NCBI GenBank assembly: GCA_030704615.1
Contig: CM060731.1
Coordinates: 46,463,241-46,523,240 of the forward strand
DNA length: 60,000 bases
Reading direction: 5' to 3'
From: Takakia lepidozioides
Taxonomy: Eukaryota; Streptophyta; Takakiopsida; Takakiales; Takakiaceae
Shown: positions 57,906 to 60,000 of the stretch, one piece after another
Layout: every line of letters begins with the position of its first letter
Numbering within the stretch: the first letter of the stretch is position 1
Translations under genes and position numbers: made by a program
The notes under the pieces: model-generated
Told to the model about the DNA's origin: nothing
What the model saw: only the letters and a program-made list of their open reading frames with translations
Database searches by the model: none

Positions 57906-59892
57906 CCAACTAGCATGCCTTCAGCAGGTTGCGGGGACTTCCACTGCCGCTCGTGTGGTAAGGCCCTAAGTAGAAGGATTATGTTGTCTTTATGCTTCTG
58001 AAGAGGGTCACTCTCCGATTAGAATTATGTGGACAATTTGAGACAAGCACTTGATAGCCTGATTAGCTTACAACAACTAACTAGTATATTTGTAAAAGAT
58101 AAAACCAAAACCCTAGACTTATCCTGAGAAATTAGCTCAATTTTCACTACCACATTTCTCTCAGCTACTACCTTGTTTCTTTGTTCTTTTTTCTTCATAC
58201 CACTCTGGACAGAATTGAAAACCTAGATAGGTCCTTTGTTGATGATATATCTCATATTCAGTATCTCATATTCTGTGGTATCAATCTCTCATCTCTAAAC
58301 CTAACAACAAGAGTAGGTCGTCTAACTCTCTGATGACAAGTCCACCTTAAAAAGTTCTTGTGATTCAGTCACACCCATTCAGGCATCTGCCACTCAAAGG
58401 AATCAACCACGAATGCTTGCCAAAACTCGGTTTATCCGCCTTAGTCTCCAAAGCAGCGAAGGAGACTATGGAGATTGGAGGATCGGGATCGGATTCTTCG
58501 AGGAGCTGCACGAACTCTGTGTCTGATGCGAGACATGATTGTATCTAAGATAACAAAGTAGCTCTTGAGAGAGGGTGTCATCTGTTTGAGAGTGAGAAGG
58601 GATGTAGAAACAAACCACTCTCACGATATACATCACTCACATGATATCCCTATCATCTATCCGAGGATTGAATCAACGGCACCGCCACTGCTAGAATGAT
58701 AATTAATGACATCCAAAATATCTTCTTGTTACATACCTTATATAGTCTTAGCAGGCTCTCTCTTGCTCTGTGAATCTTATCCACATTTACTAGGACAATT
58801 ACTTTAGATGGCACCGTCACCGTCACCCCTACACTAATTAGTGTTTCTTCTATATCCTTCCCCTCTAGTATATTATCATCTTTCCTCAACTCATTTGTAA
58901 TACAGTTAAGCACATTGAAGTGCCCCCCCCCCCCAATATATGCCCGTCTCTCTTGGGGGGGGGGGGGGGGGGGGCTGGGACAACACCAAATTATCTGCTG
59001 AAATGCCTTCTTGGTTTAAAGTCTGTAGAGCCTCTTCAGTTAACATCATCACATGTCCAAAGAGGCTAGAATTAGCTCCTTCCTATCCTACATGAGAAAA
59101 TTAAGTTCAGCTTGTCAATGCTACAGTCGCACCATTGTGAAGGATCTACTCTTGCCAGCGTTGGCCTACGCATCAAATATACATATTACTGGCCTTGCCT
59201 AAGATGTGAGAAGAGTCACTCCAAACTCGCCCCAAGACAACATCTATTTTCTGGTATGCTGCCCGGCTTGCTTCGGTGTCCATTAGGAGGTGTTCCGAAC
59301 CTAGTCGTGTACAACAGATTTTAGATGAGCCAAGCCTCAAGAAAATGAAGATGAGGGAGGAGACAACAACTATTAGAGCTCATCAGGTCGTAGATTTGTC
59401 TTGGATTCTGCTGAGGAAAGTGGGGGAGAAGAGGCAGAAAATTCCCAGGAGGTGAGGTGGACAGTCCCCCAAGGAGAGGACGGTATTTTTGAGAGGCATA
59501 GTGGAACTGATGCATCTCAGAGCTCGGAGGATGGGGGGGATGAGGGGGATGAGGAGGAATGTGGGGCAAGTTCCTCGGAGGGTGTAGGAGAGTAGTGCCC
59601 ATACCGACTATGACAGTTAGGACACACTTGTATAGATGTGGCTTGCCACAAAATTTGCAATAGAATATTGCATTTCATTGCTATGACGAGTCCAATGGTG
59701 CCACATTCCAGGCAGGTTATGAGAGAGCAAAGGCTGCGTGCTAGAAAAATGGGCTCTGGGGACATCCCTTGCGCGGGCCCAACTCATGACATCAACCACC
59801 CAGCCACCCGTCTCTTTCCCCTGCGGCGTGGCGCCACCCACCCGTCCCAAAAATAAGGGCCATTGGGTGGGCTGCCGGCGCGCCCTAAACAT
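57906..59892. other. Intergenic or unresolved region
   Basis: Short ORFs only: minus 58653-58913 with a hydrophobic C-terminus, and plus 59401-59595, very acidic (EESGGEEAE, GDEGDEEE). Neither shows a recognised domain. A 12-C run (58923-58934) is followed by a 20-G run (58955-58974). Confidence 0.4.
58923..58974. repeat. Poly-C / poly-G pair
   Basis: 12 C and 20 G separated by 20 bases, which could form a hairpin or G-quadruplex. The exact run lengths may be unreliable. Confidence 0.85.
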
Positions 59893-60000
59893 GGTTTGGG
59901 CTTGTTTACCTGCCATGTTAGCGGTCAACAAGCCCTTTTCTGGCCCAAAACGTGAAAAATTATCTAAGATATTTTTTGTAGGTCGTAGTTTTTTTTTTTT
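59893..60000. repeat. Second copy of the MITE hairpin region, cut by the window end
   Basis: GGGCTTGTTTACC...AACAAGCCCTTTTC (59898-59939), then CCCAAAACGTG, ATCTAAGATATTTTTTGTAGGT and a T-run. This matches 25213-25318 with substitutions. The rest of the copy lies beyond the window. Confidence 0.75.

Noticed and set aside
58653-58913. Minus-strand ORF with hydrophobic C-terminus
   Set aside because: Short, partly low-complexity (VTVTV), no family and no neighbouring exons.
59401-59595. Acidic ORF as the N-terminus of a piggyBac transposase
   Set aside because: The nearby hairpin is shared with the MITE, but no DDE motif or inverted end is visible in the window.

Overview
This window is eukaryotic nuclear DNA, most likely from a plant-lineage (streptophyte) genome. 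The coding regions are split by GT-AG introns, plus one probable U12-type AT-AC intron. A degenerate CCCTAAA-rich (plant telomere-type) minisatellite is present, and the host genes look plant-like: EXO1, a TPR+SET methyltransferase, a NYN + C2H2 nuclease-like protein and a CREST-like membrane protein. Most of the rest is transposon-derived. A Ty3/gypsy element carrying a cytosine-5 DNA methyltransferase has, as far as I recall, been reported mainly from charophyte algae and dinoflagellates. I therefore lean towards a charophyte alga such as Chara, but this is inference.

Layout. 1-3.5 kb and 15.4-15.8 kb hold one DUF7869-family gene, now decayed. It is split by an 11.9-kb LTR retroelement (3482-15429, minus strand) flanked by the duplication AAGG. 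The element carries gag with two zinc knuckles, a frameshifted pol (protease, DNA cytosine methyltransferase, reverse transcriptase, RNase H, integrase, C-terminal PHD finger), an unidentified extra ORF upstream of gag, and pieces of three host genes (RPS18, a LYRM4/ISD11-like gene, a LUC7-like gene). 16.15-17.1 kb is a telomere-like minisatellite and 17.6-18.75 kb is a LINE fragment.

21.9-24.3 kb is a six-exon plus-strand gene for a CREST-like membrane protein. 24.6-25.45 kb is a piggyBac-type MITE with TTAA target sites. 27.1-29.2 kb (minus) is a three-exon NYN-domain gene. 29.5-36.1 kb (minus) is an eight-exon TPR+SET gene whose promoter and first exon are tandemly duplicated. 36.4-51.4 kb is gene-poor. 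It contains a SINE/minisatellite cluster, a 2.2-kb pogo-like DNA transposon whose transposase has an internal inverted block, MITE-like inverted repeats and a foldback hairpin. 51.45-56.96 kb (minus) is a 13-exon EXO1 gene, read in frame throughout at 835 codons. 57-60 kb holds poorly resolved ORFs, homopolymer runs and part of another repeat.

The host genes do not form a pathway, although EXO1 and NYN proteins both act on nucleic acids. The most striking element is the retrotransposon that combines a DNA-methylation writer with a PHD chromatin reader and also carries host gene fragments. Exon coordinates come from manual reading of splice sites and phase.
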